Positions 49,603-64,000 of a stretch of DNA of 64,000 nt are shown here, one piece after another. The DNA is from Paulinella micropora. Lineage: Eukaryota; Cercozoa; Imbricatea; Euglyphida. Location: positions 493,553 through 557,552 of the forward strand of contig BJOX01000158.1 in NCBI GenBank assembly GCA_009731375.1. Reading direction: 5' to 3'. Under the pieces are notes generated by a model. That model saw only the letters and a list, made by a program, of their open reading frames with translations, was not told the DNA's origin and searched no databases. Position 1 is the first letter of the stretch, and each line of letters starts with the position of its first letter. Position numbers and translations under genes: made by a program.

Positions 49603-49856
49603 CTGGATGACCTTAAACTGACTGCTTTTTTTTTTGTTGTTGTTATTGTTGTGCACGTCATGTTTTCTCTTTTGTACCTCTTGATACCTCTTCCTTTTTA
49701 TCAATTCTGCTTCCCACTCAGCTCTATGAGCGGCAGGTATTCTATTAAAACAGTGCTTGAGAGAGAGAGAAAGAGAGAGATAGAGAGGCTCAGCTGAGAG
49801 AGAGAGGCTCAGCTGAGAGTGTCTCTGTGTGTGTGTGTGAGAGAGAGCGCGAGAGC

Positions 49857-49888
<32 letters not shown>

Positions 49889-49895
49889 GCATTCA
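49227..49895. repeat. Unassigned DNA, uninterrupted host-repeat copy, (GA)n
   Basis: 49227 to 49530 shows no gene. 49623 to 49757 is the uninterrupted copy of the repeat split by the LTR element (CACTCAGCTCTATGAGCGGC across the site). GA tracts at 49545-49600 and 49757-49888 surround it. Confidence 0.75.
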
Positions 49896-51000
49896 TACAT
49901 ACATAGATATGTTCATATTAATGTATAATACATACATTCTGACGTACATACATACATACATACATACTGACGTACATAGATACATAGATGCATATATACA
50001 TAGATACATACATACATACATACAATACATGACGTACAATACATACAATACATTCAATACATACAATACATACACTCGAGTGGCAACTATTCTCTAATGA
50101 AAGTGTCTACGTTTGGGGGGAAAATACATACAAACATACAAACATGCATACATACATACATGCATACATATACATACATACATACATACATGCATGCATC
50201 ATGCATGCATGCATGCATACATACATACACGCATACATACAGACATACATGCATGTATTGCATGCATGCATGCATGCATACATACATACATGCATGCATT
50301 CCATGAATTACATGCATGTAATTCATGCAATTCATCACATGCATTTCATTCAGTAGATACATTACATACATTACGTTATTGATATTGCCCCCCCCCCCTT
50401 CCTCTCGTCTCTCTCTTTGCATGTATTCATACACAGGATGCATGCATGCATATAAACTTAGATACATACATACATGTATGCATGCGTATGATATACGTAT
50501 GTACATATGCGTGAAAATATTTTCAACACAAATAATTTTCATGCCTCCACATGGGAAGGCATCGATGTGTACATAAACACACATACATACGTAGACACAT
50601 ACCTAACATACATTCATGTATACATATGCATACACAGATGCATTATATCATCTACATCTACCATCTAATGACATACATAACATACATACATACATACAAA
50701 CGTACATACATACACACACACATACATATGCATGTACATACATACAAAAATACATACATACATACATGACATACATGGCATACATACATACATACATACA
50801 TACACATATATACATACACATACATTACATACATACATACATACATACAATTACATACAATTACATATATATGTTACATACATACACACGTACATACCTG
50901 CATGCATGCATGCATACATACATACATACATACAACATACATACATACATGCATACATACATACATAACATACATACATGCATACAATATACGGTCGCTA
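49896..51000. repeat. (CATA)n region with CATG and ACAATACATT variants
   Basis: CATA microsatellite with interruptions, including a CCTTCC/C-run at 50386-50402 and some unique sequence at 50510-50560. No coding frame other than repeat-derived ones. Confidence 0.85.
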
Positions 51001-51336
51001 CTAATAATTTTAATCGTATTGACTCTTGGACATTTTTTCATTTGTACTACTCAAAAAAGTTTCTAAATCTCAGTGTTGTCACTGAAAGCCTCGGACAGTC
51101 GCACTGTAGACTACTTAAACATTATTCTAGGCTAGATTCACAGGGAAAATGAAACAGGGCCAAATATTATCACTGAATGACATTCAAATCATAGTCTACT
51201 TAAATACACTATAGTCTACTTCACAGGGTGAACGAAAAAGGGTTGGTGGTGTAAGCTGACAAGTACATAAAAAGGATTCGCCTCGCGGTTGTGGCACGGT
51301 CTTCTTGCAATTGTGGTCATTACCTCGTAGACAAGG
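51001..51336. other. Unassigned DNA, possible 3' flank of the next gene
   Basis: Short duplications occur (CATAGTCTACTTAAATACACT-like). The minus-strand frame beyond the TAA of the next gene continues in another frame (DYSINLVYEVMTTIARR), so the C-terminus of that gene may extend if there is a frameshift or intron. Confidence 0.4.
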
Positions 51337-51861
51337 TTAATCGAGTAATCCAATTCGTCTCGCTTGTCGAGAATTTCCACTCGTCTCGCTTGTCGCACTG
51401 GACGGCTCGCGATATACGTAGATATGGTCCTGCGTTACCGCACGCCGCAATTCTTCCGTGTCGATAGGCCTAGGATTGTGTCCAAACTTGATCCAGAACA
51501 CCGCCTCCAGAAATTGTTTGGCTTCGCGCTTGCTAGGCGCCTGGAGATACACAGGCTTAATTGAGAGAAAAAAGAGCGAGAAAGTTCTTGTTCCGTCCGC
51601 CGTTCCCAAGTCCACTGTCTTGGTTCCAAAGCAGGCTGCGCACATGTGTGTGAAAGGAACGCAACACACATTCCCCTGGCTGTGGAACCGAATGAACTGC
51701 AAATCGTTTGTAAAAGACACACGCAGATTGTGACGTTCTTTCAGACTGTTGCCCACGTCCTTGAATCTAACGAAGTCGATTTCAGAGCATTTCCGAAGAA
51801 TTCTTCGGTAAGCTTCTTGCGTTTGCGCCTCTGTATACTCCTTAAAATCCAACACGGTCAT
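51337..51861 (-). CDS. Uncharacterised protein, 174 aa, single-exon candidate
   Basis: ATG at 51861, TAA at 51339-51337. Composition is that of a normal globular protein, unlike the repeat frames: MTVLDFKEYTEAQTQEAYRR at the start, then FTNDLQFIRFHSQGN, a Cys-rich VCCVPFTHMCAACFG, and SKREAKQFLEAVFWIKFG. The beta-rich middle followed by one amphipathic helix recalls a PH-like fold, but this is a guess. The C-terminal SRQARR region is duplicated in DNA just past the stop. No splice sites are needed. Confidence 0.55.
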   Translation of the reverse strand: MTVLDFKEYTEAQTQEAYRRILRKCSEIDFVRFKDVGNSLKERHNLRVSFTNDLQFIRFHSQGNVCCVPFTHMCAACFGTKTVDLGTADGTRTFSLFFLSIKPVYLQAPSKREAKQFLEAVFWIKFGHNPRPIDTEELRRAVTQDHIYVYREPSSATSETSGNSRQARRIGLLD

Positions 51862-52838
51862 TTACTTGGATGGGCTGTCAAGACGCTCTTTTTCGCAACC
51901 AGTAGTAAACGTGAGTGATCGGCTGGAGGAAGGCTTTTGTTAGGAGGATGCACAATGACGACAAGCGGGAAAGGAGACGGAAAGGAGAAAAAACTTTTTG
52001 GAAAAAACACAATGCTACACAATGGTTAGATTTGGGAGGTGTGGATGGTAGTCATTTTTGACTGGCATGTCTTTCATTTATGATTGGCCCAGTGTTTTCA
52101 AGGTCCGGCTCGCAGTTGACGAAACAGGGGTAAACAGGTCCGGCTCGCAAGTTGACGAAACACAAGGGGAAGCCTCTCTTCCGCGTCGCTTGTCATGTGG
52201 TCGCCGGAGAACTACTTGAACCAGACCCCACATGTAAACACGTCTTTCTGCCTGGAGAGAGGATAGACAGAAATCAGAACACTAGTACTAACAATTACAT
52301 GCAATTATTGTCTGCTCGTTATGTCCGTTCCACACCCTTGGTCCTCGAGACAGCGGAAGAGTGTCAGAGAGGGAGGCAGACCGTTTAACCTTGAGAGAGA
52401 GAGAGAGAAAGGAGAGAGAGAGAGAGAGAGAGCCTTCTCTATTATTTCTTTCTTCTTTCTATGTACATGACATGATATGGCATGACACTACATTACATTA
52501 CATTACATCAAATTACATCACATTACGTTACATTACATCACAGTACATTACATTACATTACAGGTATCATTGTCTCTCTCAACTATACAATCCCATCTTC
52601 TTGCCTTTTACAGCGATGGATTGAACCCTATTACCCAACAACAACAACAACAACAACAACGACGACGACGACGACGACGACGACAACAACAACTGTTAGA
52701 TATCCCATGCCACGCACCCACTCAAGCTCGAACTGTTCTTACTTTTTTATTGCTGCATGTTGTCTTGACATGTCACGCAGCCGATCAAGCTTCTTCTCAC
52801 GTTCATTTTGGTGAATATTGCCTGATAGATCTCGACAT
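51862..52838. other. Intergenic DNA with GA, (CATTA)n and CAA/CGA tracts
   Basis: 51862 to 52390 has no gene that I can support, with a short duplication of CAGGTCCGGCTCGCA near 52,100 and 52,140. GA (52394-52430), CATTA pentamers (52485-52560) and CAA/CGA triplets (52639-52692) follow. At about 52,770 there is a copy of the next gene's first codons (ATGTCACGCAGCCGATC). Confidence 0.5.
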
Positions 52839-53860
52839 GTCACGCAGTCGCTCCGAGTCGTTAGTCTTGGCGGAAGAGGTCTACATCTATATCTATATCT
52901 ATATCTATATCTATATCTATATCTATATCCATATCTATATCTATATCTATATCTATATCTATATCTATATCTACATCTACATCTACATCTACATCTACAT
53001 CTATATCAATATCAATATCTATATCAATATCAATATCTATATCTATATCTATATCTATATCTATCTATATCTATATCTATATCTATATCTATATCTATAG
53101 ATACAATCTATATCTGTAGGAGCACGTGGAGCACTTAGGAGCAACCGAACAAGACACGTGGAATGACGAGGCATTGTTTGCTTCCAAGGCAAAGGGAAAG
53201 GGAAATTTCACGTTAGACTCGAAGCCTGAGGAAGCCGCTAAACCGAAGGGAGTAAGGACGAACTGGCTAGACTCGCTGCGCGCGGTGGACCACCTTGCAG
53301 CTAGGCTTAGCCCAAAAGCTGCTCGCAGCGGAGGTGAGCCAGAGCCAGCGTCATCACCGCCAGCTCGATTGGACTCACCAGCTCGAGTACACTCGCCAGC
53401 TCGATTGAACTCAGGGTTAGGATTAGTTTCCCCACTACCACCACCACCACGACGACTAGCTCCACCAGCTGCTCCAGCAGCAGCACCAACAGCTCTCAAC
53501 TGGGAGGTGGGAACGGCGGCTTTTGCCGCGCTGGCCAGGCTGCAACGGCTGGACACCTTAGCTCACCAGGACGGGAAAGATCTGACGTTCCAATCAACTG
53601 GCTGCCCGGCCAAACTCCCCGCGCCTTCTTATTGCAAACAGCTAGGAGAACGACGCGACTTCTGCCTGAGCGTCAGCACCACCACACGTTCGCAACAGCA
53701 ATCCCCCTCTGCTTCCGATGAACAATCGGACGCCGAAGACCAGCTGACCCCCAGACTGGACGATATTGATGGCCCCAGAGAAAACACACACCCCCCGATG
53801 CGTTTCTTGGCTGAGACTTACGGCGAAGTCACATCCCAACTTTGGACTAATGTGAACTGA
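52839..53860 (+). CDS. Candidate two-exon gene, Pro/Ala-rich protein (about 260 aa)
   Basis: Exon 1 is 52839-52880 ([17 protein letters not shown]) with donor GTCTAC. Exon 2 is 53120-53860 with acceptor TGTAG. Phases agree and the joined frame is 261 codons with stop. The protein has charged ends, a Ser/Pro-Ala-Arg repeat ([13 protein letters not shown]) and a Pro-rich stretch; no known domain. The intron is almost purely an ATCTAT hexanucleotide repeat that begins at the donor. An acceptor-less copy of the exon 1 start lies about 70 bp upstream. Confidence 0.5.
52881..53119 (+). repeat. (ATCTAT)n hexanucleotide intron
   Basis: CTATAT hexamers with CTACAT and CAATAT variants run from the donor of exon 1 to the acceptor of exon 2 of the candidate gene. 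Confidence 0.85.
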
Positions 53861-54235
53861 TTTTATCCAATGATGTTTGAGGTATGAAAATGTTGGGTGT
53901 TTGATTTGAACGCCCCCAACCTGAGCTTTCGGACGATGGCTTCAGCATTATAATAGCACTGCCATTGACAATATTGCACGATCAAGTCAAAGTTGCACGA
54001 AGTGCGTTTTTGCTGGCTTAGATCTATTTCCTGGAATGTATTGGCGTGATTCAAGTAGCGTCCAACTTTGAAAGTTGCTTGTGTGTAAGTCATGTTTGAG
54101 ATACTGTCGTGCTGAGCACGCTTTTTGAAGCGCTGTGAATGACCTTACACATAATGCTTATGAACTATCATAGATGCAGAATCCGTTGAGGTAGTATGCC
54201 TTGACTGAAATGGACTCACCATCTATTGTCTTGAT

Positions 54236-54291
<56 letters not shown>

Positions 54292-54327
54292 CCTCCCTCT
54301 CCCTCCCTCCCTCTCCCTCCCTCCCTC

Positions 54328-54358
<31 letters not shown>

Positions 54359-55000
54359 CCTCTCTCTCTCTCTCTCTCTCTCTCCTCTCCTCCCCCCCCC
54401 CCCCCCCCCCCCCCCCCNNNNNNNNNNNNNNNNNNNNNNNNNNNNNNNNNNNNNNNNNNNNNNNNNNNNNNNNNNNNNNNNNNNNNNNNNNNNNNNNNNN
54501 NNNNNNNNNNNNNNNNNNNNNNNCTCTCTCTCTCTCTCTCTCTCGTGTGCCGTGCTGTAAAAGGTTGCAAAGGCAACTTGTTTATCACTACATATATTTA
54601 TACTTGTATTGTACAATCACTCTTTGTCATGTCATAATAGCAAAATGTATTCCAACTTGGTGTATGGCTTGCTCCCTGTAACATGATACACTTTTATTGC
54701 ACAATATTCAACGTGCCATGCTCAATATTCGCCTCGATTAGTCTAATTAATCTAATTAATCATCGCGTAAAACTTGATGACGTTCTATGGGAAAATAATC
54801 GACCAACTGTGAGCTCATTCTTCTCGCCAATATCAAAGCAGCAAAAACGCTGAGCATCTTGTTTGAAAGCTCTTGTCTCAGCTGGGCTTTCTAAAGATGG
54901 CTTCCACATTGTTTTAGCATCAATATTGATCGATGAAAAATGAGACCAGAGTTGGAAAATTTCGCCATTCGAATGGCGCCAATATTCATAGGTATACATA
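53861..55000. repeat. Dispersed repeat copies, (CT)n, poly-C and 106-N gap
   Basis: Copies of the GATGGCTTCAGCAT family lie near 53,925-53,985 and 54,860-54,965. 54238 to 54391 is CT and CCCT repeat, followed by poly-C (54392-54417), the gap 54418-54523 and CT again. No gene is seen. Confidence 0.7.
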
Positions 55001-56820
55001 ATCAGTCATGTAGCAACCTTTCTAGTGATCACGAATGTTTTTCAAGGGCGTTAGACCAAAATGAAAACTGTGTTTTTGTAACACAAAAATGTTTGATTTA
55101 TACGTAACGTACTATTAGTAGTCAATTGTCCTATGCTTATGATATCTTGTACCTTGATATTGAGAGAAGATAAAGTGAGCGGCAAGTATTTTATTATCAT
55201 AACCTATGCGATGATCATGAGGCGCCTCATGCCATGGAGAAAAAAAAAAAAATCAGTCGAGTCGCCGTCACGTTGAATAATACTAAATACTTTAATGATT
55301 CAGGTTTCACTTTACGCAAGCACTGTTTTATTATAAACTCTAAATTCAACTGGTATAATCTAATATCTTAATATATAAACTTGATATCATGATCAATATC
55401 GGCAGTAGCGATGAATAGGTAATCATTCAACCCGTCACTCACGGACCTTACCTCACCTTTAACACTGCGGACGGTTCGGGGGACTATGTTAGAAGTCGCA
55501 ATACACGATCAACACTTTAATCCGCTGGCAGATTCACTGAACTGACTAACCAGACAGACTCTGAGAACGAACTAGTAAGCTGAGTGCGCAGTTGTGACTG
55601 TACTGAGTTTGAACTGCTACTCAATGGCTTAGGTCCAGTGCGCAATCATCATCTGATGCCTAAAATGACTGTTACGCACGATTGACTTGAGGCGCGGCTA
55701 GTAATAGTAACCCGGCTGTCTCACTTGAATTTACGCGAATACAGTATCACACAGTGACTTAATATAATTCATCCCTTCAACGCTCCCCGGGCCTTAGATC
55801 AATGTCAATGGTGAGATTACTTAAACTCGTAACTTGAACGCTCGACTCATGATAGATGATTACTACTGAGACTCATGATGAGTTTGAAAGTTGCGGGGGC
55901 CGGTTCTGGTCTAAAGGAAATGATATATTTATTGATGCCTATTCTTTAATACAAGGTGACCAATTCAATCCACTCCGCTACTACGGTAAGTCGGGGCCCA
56001 ATCCTCTGCTTTTGACTCAGATATAAATAAGGGTCAAGATGGTGGAAAACTTCTGTGGGAGACTGAGTAGCGGAGCCAAAAACAACTTGACCAAGGCAAA
56101 TGGATAGATGGTGACATACCAATGATGCCGCGCCGATTTTACATGTTACGGAATCGAGTAAAAAGTGAAGTAGTTCTTGCGAATGACAAGTAATCATTCT
56201 CAACAAAATGTACTAGGTTAGAATTCTAAATCATTCTCAACTATTATATATATGATTAGAATTCTTAAGAATTCTCCGATCATCAAATAGTATTAAAGAT
56301 TAATTAGAGTAATTATAAACTTTAATACACATAGTCGTACTGAGGATAACTTGAGGACCAATCTATATTTTTGTTTGACATATATATGATTACAATTTTT
56401 AAGAAATGTGATCAGCTGTTTAGAATTCTTAAGAATTCAGCTTGGGTCAAGGTTTGAAAATCAAAAAGGCCGGAATGGCTGCTATGGATAGTCATGACGT
56501 AACGCTGTACACATTTGAATTTGTTCAAAAGGTGGCGAAAATCAAATAGGCCGGAATGACTGCTATCATAATGGATAGTCATGACGTAACGCGTCCATGA
56601 GGGCCACTGCAGCTTTGTCTCCCCACTTGTGTACCGTGTCGATGATACGGTTGCACGCCAAAGGATTGCCAAGTTGTTCACAGGTTGAACGCAAGTTCAC
56701 GGGCTTGAGTCGCGACGTCAGCGGTCGGCACGATCGCCGGACGGGTCATCAACGCAGTTTCGAGAGGATCTGTTCACCAACTACTCTGGTGAATACCGTA
56801 ATATTTTACTCAAGGCAGTA
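55001..56820. other. Unassigned AT-rich DNA, no gene seen
   Basis: No convincing exon chain. A tandem duplication of about 90 bp at 56450-56600 shares AAATCAAAAAGGCCGGAATG and GGATAGTCATGACGTAACGC. Short host-repeat pieces occur at 55186 and 55310-55345. Confidence 0.5.
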
Positions 56821-58342
56821 AAAAAAACTAATTTGCTTCATCTTCCATTGGTACCGACACCTGCCCTTAAGTTGATGCGTAACTCTAACGTGACAGCCCA
56901 CGACATCTACCAGGAGTACCTGGGGCCTACAGGCTCTGCAGCTCAGCACGAAGCCCTCTGGCACCACTTGGGTACCAGAGGAATTTGTTAAGCATCTGCC
57001 TGTTTCGACTTCGATCCCTGGGGCGCCTGGATCACTTTCAGGATTGGTACTCCTACTCCTACAAGCACTCCCACCACCGTGCCCCCATCGGGCCTGACTG
57101 GTCTGTCTCCAACAACGGCTCTGGGAAGCATCCCTTCGGGACCTGCACCACCGACTCATCCATCGGCGAGCCCCACCTCCCCAGCTGCCCCACCGCCTAC
57201 TGCAACATCGTCTCCTGTGGTAACTCCAACGATGGCCTTTACCCCAGTAGCGATGCCTGTTAGTGCAACAACATAGGCCCCCATCAGCCGGGTACCTCCA
57301 ATGACTCCAGTCGATCCATTTGCCCGCTCAGCCTAGCGAGTGGAGCGACACCCCTGCCCCGGCGTGAACCGCTTCCATCACTGGGATCACTCCTCGCAGC
57401 ACGCCCACAAGCCCCACTGGTCAGTCGCACCCTGTCTATGACGGATCCAGCCTTTGCGTCGCCACTTCGACCGCTGAGCGGCCCCCTTGGACCTATGCCG
57501 GCCTTCCCAACGCAGACGACAACTACCCCGTCGACCACCTCGACTGGTTCGTCAGGTTCAGCACCCACCACCCTGACACCTGTACGTCCAACGACCCGCA
57601 TCTCGTTGGGTACAACGTTGCAAGGCAATCGCATCACGCTGAGCCCCCTTTTCCCCGTTCCGGAAGAAACTTACACGACCTTGCTCGCTACCGGTGCAAG
57701 CCCCTCCGCGAAGGTCCAAGGTGGAGCCTCCGCGACAGAAGCAACCGTGACTTCGGCTCCCATCGAGTTCATCATCGAGTTCATCGTCGAGTTCGTCTTC
57801 GAGTTCGTCATCCGGCTCATCGTCCAGCACGACGACTGTGACTCCGACTTCTGCCCCTTCGACGGAGACTGGCCCTGCCCGTCCTCGGACGACAGCACCA
57901 TCCCCATCGCCCACGAGCAATGAGTCCCCCTCGGCATCGTCGGGAGGAAGGATCCTACGATCGTCCACCGCTGCTGGTATACCACCCCGTACCTTGCATA
58001 TGATGACTCGAGTCCGATCCCTCTTCGCAGGAAGAGCTCGTAAGTACAATTATTACACGTATCAACCACTGGTGGGGCTAATATGTGCAAGATTGGAAGG
58101 CTCGTTCGAGCCCACCCTCGGTCTTCGGCCCATGCGAGGATACGCGGCGAGAGATCAAATTCGTGGAGAACAAAGACGAGGAAGGGGTCCACCGGTATCC
58201 CATCATGACTTCCCTCTTCAACTTCCTTTTGGAATTTCTTCTTGGAGGGCAGAAGACCATGGTAGACGCCCAGGATGGTAAACGGATCCAAGCATTTCCT
58301 CTTGTGCTCCCGAAGACGCGACAAGGGATCGTCATGGCGTGA
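56821..58342 (+). pseudogene. Degenerate Thr/Ser/Pro-rich coding region
   Basis: GC-rich DNA with protein-like plus-strand segments in several frames: TPTPTSTPTTVPPSG near 57,050, a Thr/Pro-rich frame 57438-57923, a poly-Ser run near 57,775 continuing to LHMMTRVRSLFAGRA, a good GTAAGT donor at 58,040, and after a possible 52-nt intron a last exon at about 58092-58342 (VENKDEEGVHRYPIMTSLFN). Upstream frames change and stops intervene. It may be a broken gene or retroelement gag, or a real gene with introns I cannot place. The function is unknown. Confidence 0.35.
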
Positions 58343-59903
58343 GTTGGCGTCGCACTTCAACATAGTAGGTTACCAGGAGTAAGCCAGGTAGTGTGGGTAC
58401 ACTTGTAGAGCACGATGAGCAGCAGAGAGGGTGATCTTGCTGGGTGATAAGGGGGTGACCCTAACACAAACAAAATCAGACACATACTGTGTTGGTTGAC
58501 TGCATATAGTGTAGAAGAACAGAGAGACGACACAAAAATGCAAAGACAGGTGAACGATCTGGCCTCACATATGTGTTTTTGATTACCTCTGATCTCCTAC
58601 GTTCGTTGAGTAGTACCTGTAACAGTATCTTCCTTGTAGGAGGTGCTTTCAAATCGAACTGTCGACAGCCTCCGATCACACAAAACTCGTGTGTGCAGTG
58701 AGAGTCCACTGCAGTGAAACTTGAGGAAAATTTGCATTGTGAGTTTGGATACAACCCCAAGGGATAATTACACAACGAACTCTTACCAAGTTAAAAATCT
58801 CTATGGCTGCATTAAGTCCTAACTCAGGCTCCAGAGAGTAGGTGAAATACCAGTAAATAGCTGACTCCCGAGCCGGGTCACTTCGTTTATTTACGTAGAT
58901 TTCTACTTGTTTGCAGATTTGAGTTGCAAAGTACGAACACTGTTGAACGTAAATCAAGTTGTGAGTTGACAGTGGCTAAGCTTGAGCCGGTTGCAAAAAC
59001 TACTGTAAAGTACTTGAAGGATGACTTCAAGTCCAACTTGTGCAGATAGTAGTTCCGAAGTCACAGTGTCCAGGAATCATAAGCTTCTTGGGAAAAAGGT
59101 TCCCACTGGCACGGTTGTGACTGTCTGCTTAGTAGTATTGGCTCATTTTCCGGAGCTCTGGCCCGGGTTTCCTTGTCCACAAATTTACCGCCGGCCAACG
59201 TGCGTGTTTCACGGGAAATCAGGGGGAAAGGTAACAGTGGGGAAAAGGCAGTAGTTAACCTTTTGTAAAAAGAACTTTGACTTGATCGTTTGAAGTCACG
59301 AGTCATTTCTGAACTACGAAATCGAAAACTAGTTAGTGAACTTGAGTCGAAACGTCGCGCAGAGGAGAATTTAACGGGCCGGTCAAAAACAATAAAATGT
59401 GACTGTCACCCAGCGGTAGTGATTTTGGCAGGTCGTTAAAATGCAGCAGCTCAGTCTGATACAACTTTCAAGAGACGGTCTGGAAAATAATATAAGAGAA
59501 TTTTCAAGTTTGAGTCGAAGTCAACTTAAACAAATTCAGCCACTTCAACTGGGCCCGAAGGTTGAAGTTGTCAGGACTGAATCATAGTATTAAGGTAACA
59601 GCTTCCTGACCGAGACCAGCTTACAACTTGAAGTCAGTGTCATTATACAGCCTCCGTCATATGTATTTGAATACAATTATGTAATTATAGTAAACAGTCA
59701 TAGTTAGAAAACTCTGCCACGCCGAGAGGTCACTTAGAGATTCAACTTGACTGGAGTTGCACCTTACTCAATTCGTTAAAAGGCGAGAGGCGACCTCGCC
59801 CGGGCTGTCTAAGGCAAAGTTGACAGCGTGAGCCTCTGACTTCCGAATGATGATGGTAAACCGTTAAAGTTTACGTAAAGTGGCACGATGTAAAAACTTA
59901 AGA
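58343..59903. other. Unassigned DNA, no gene seen
   Basis: No frame above 100 codons, no exon-like chain, and no microsatellite array. The region is the least repetitive long stretch in the window apart from the LTR element. Confidence 0.5.
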
Positions 59904-63790
<3,887 letters not shown>

Positions 63791-64000
63791 CTAAATACAA
63801 TACACAACGAATCCAAGTGCTTCGTTCTCAGCCAGTTCTTTCATGCGTCCACCACTTCTGCCATGACTTGTCAGAAAGCTCTTGATGCGGGCTTTGGACA
63901 AAACTACTGCACAAGCCATACAGGCTAGAGCACAAGCCACGCAAAACAAGCTGTTTCATCGTCGTTGTTATTGTTGTTGCTGCTGTGGTGGTGGCCTGCG
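63791..64000. other. Window edge, unassigned
   Basis: Probably upstream intron or 5' region of the minus-strand gene. GTT/GCT triplets lie at 63961-63990. No exon could be recognised. Confidence 0.4.

Noticed and set aside
57671-58363. A 230-codon minus-strand frame
   Set aside because: It overlaps plus-strand Ser/Thr/Pro-rich coding with a good GTAAGT donor; its own composition has no recognisable domain, so I preferred the plus strand, though with low confidence.

Overview
The window is nuclear DNA of a eukaryote, most likely a protist or alga. I cannot name the taxon; a chromerid- or stramenopile-like alga is only a guess. Reasons: GT-AG introns whose reading phases agree, a Ty3/gypsy LTR retrotransposon, tRNA-headed SINE copies, a MITE pair, and an extreme density of tetra-, penta- and hexanucleotide microsatellites. 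Eight N gaps interrupt the assembly. Nearly all the very long 'ORFs' here are translated microsatellites. The real genes are chains of short exons, often 20 to 100 nt, set in microsatellite introns, and I rebuilt them by matching protein family, splice sites and phase.

Layout. 0 to 4.6 kb: a partial minus-strand exon, a minisatellite, (CT)n, unassigned DNA and a 278-bp MITE. 4.66 to 25.29 kb, minus strand: a 30-exon gene for an AtuA-family (acyclic terpene utilisation, DUF1446) protein of about 621 residues; every exon junction keeps frame and the exons sum to 1,866 nt. 25.29 to 26.80 kb: a divergent intergenic region. 26.80 to 35.39 kb, plus strand: an 18-exon gene for a 495-residue MFS transporter of the oxalate/formate antiporter type. 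35.4 to 37.2 kb: dispersed repeats, an LTR remnant and a SINE fragment. 37,206 to 47,623: a Ty3/gypsy element with 247-bp LTRs and a 4-bp target duplication, inserted into an older dispersed repeat. 47.6 to 49.4 kb: an inverted LTR/leader relative and the second MITE copy. 49.4 to 59.9 kb: sparse candidate genes in repeats. 59.9 to 63.8 kb, minus strand: a multi-exon gene of unknown function with in-frame poly-Ser and poly-Gln tracts.

The main discovery is how the introns are built. Many hold tandem arrays of microsatellite plus a truncated copy of the neighbouring exon, and the arrays follow a strict polarity. Copies upstream of an exon keep its acceptor and 5' half; copies downstream keep its 3' half and donor. 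Only one copy of each exon has both splice sites and the full reading frame. I see this at about 15 exons in at least three genes on both strands. It is the footprint of repeated tandem duplication across exon-intron boundaries, driven by or driving microsatellite growth.

The two well-supported genes stand head to head. A carboxylate-type transporter beside an AtuA-type catabolic protein suggests, but does not prove, that uptake and breakdown of a branched or isoprenoid acid are linked.
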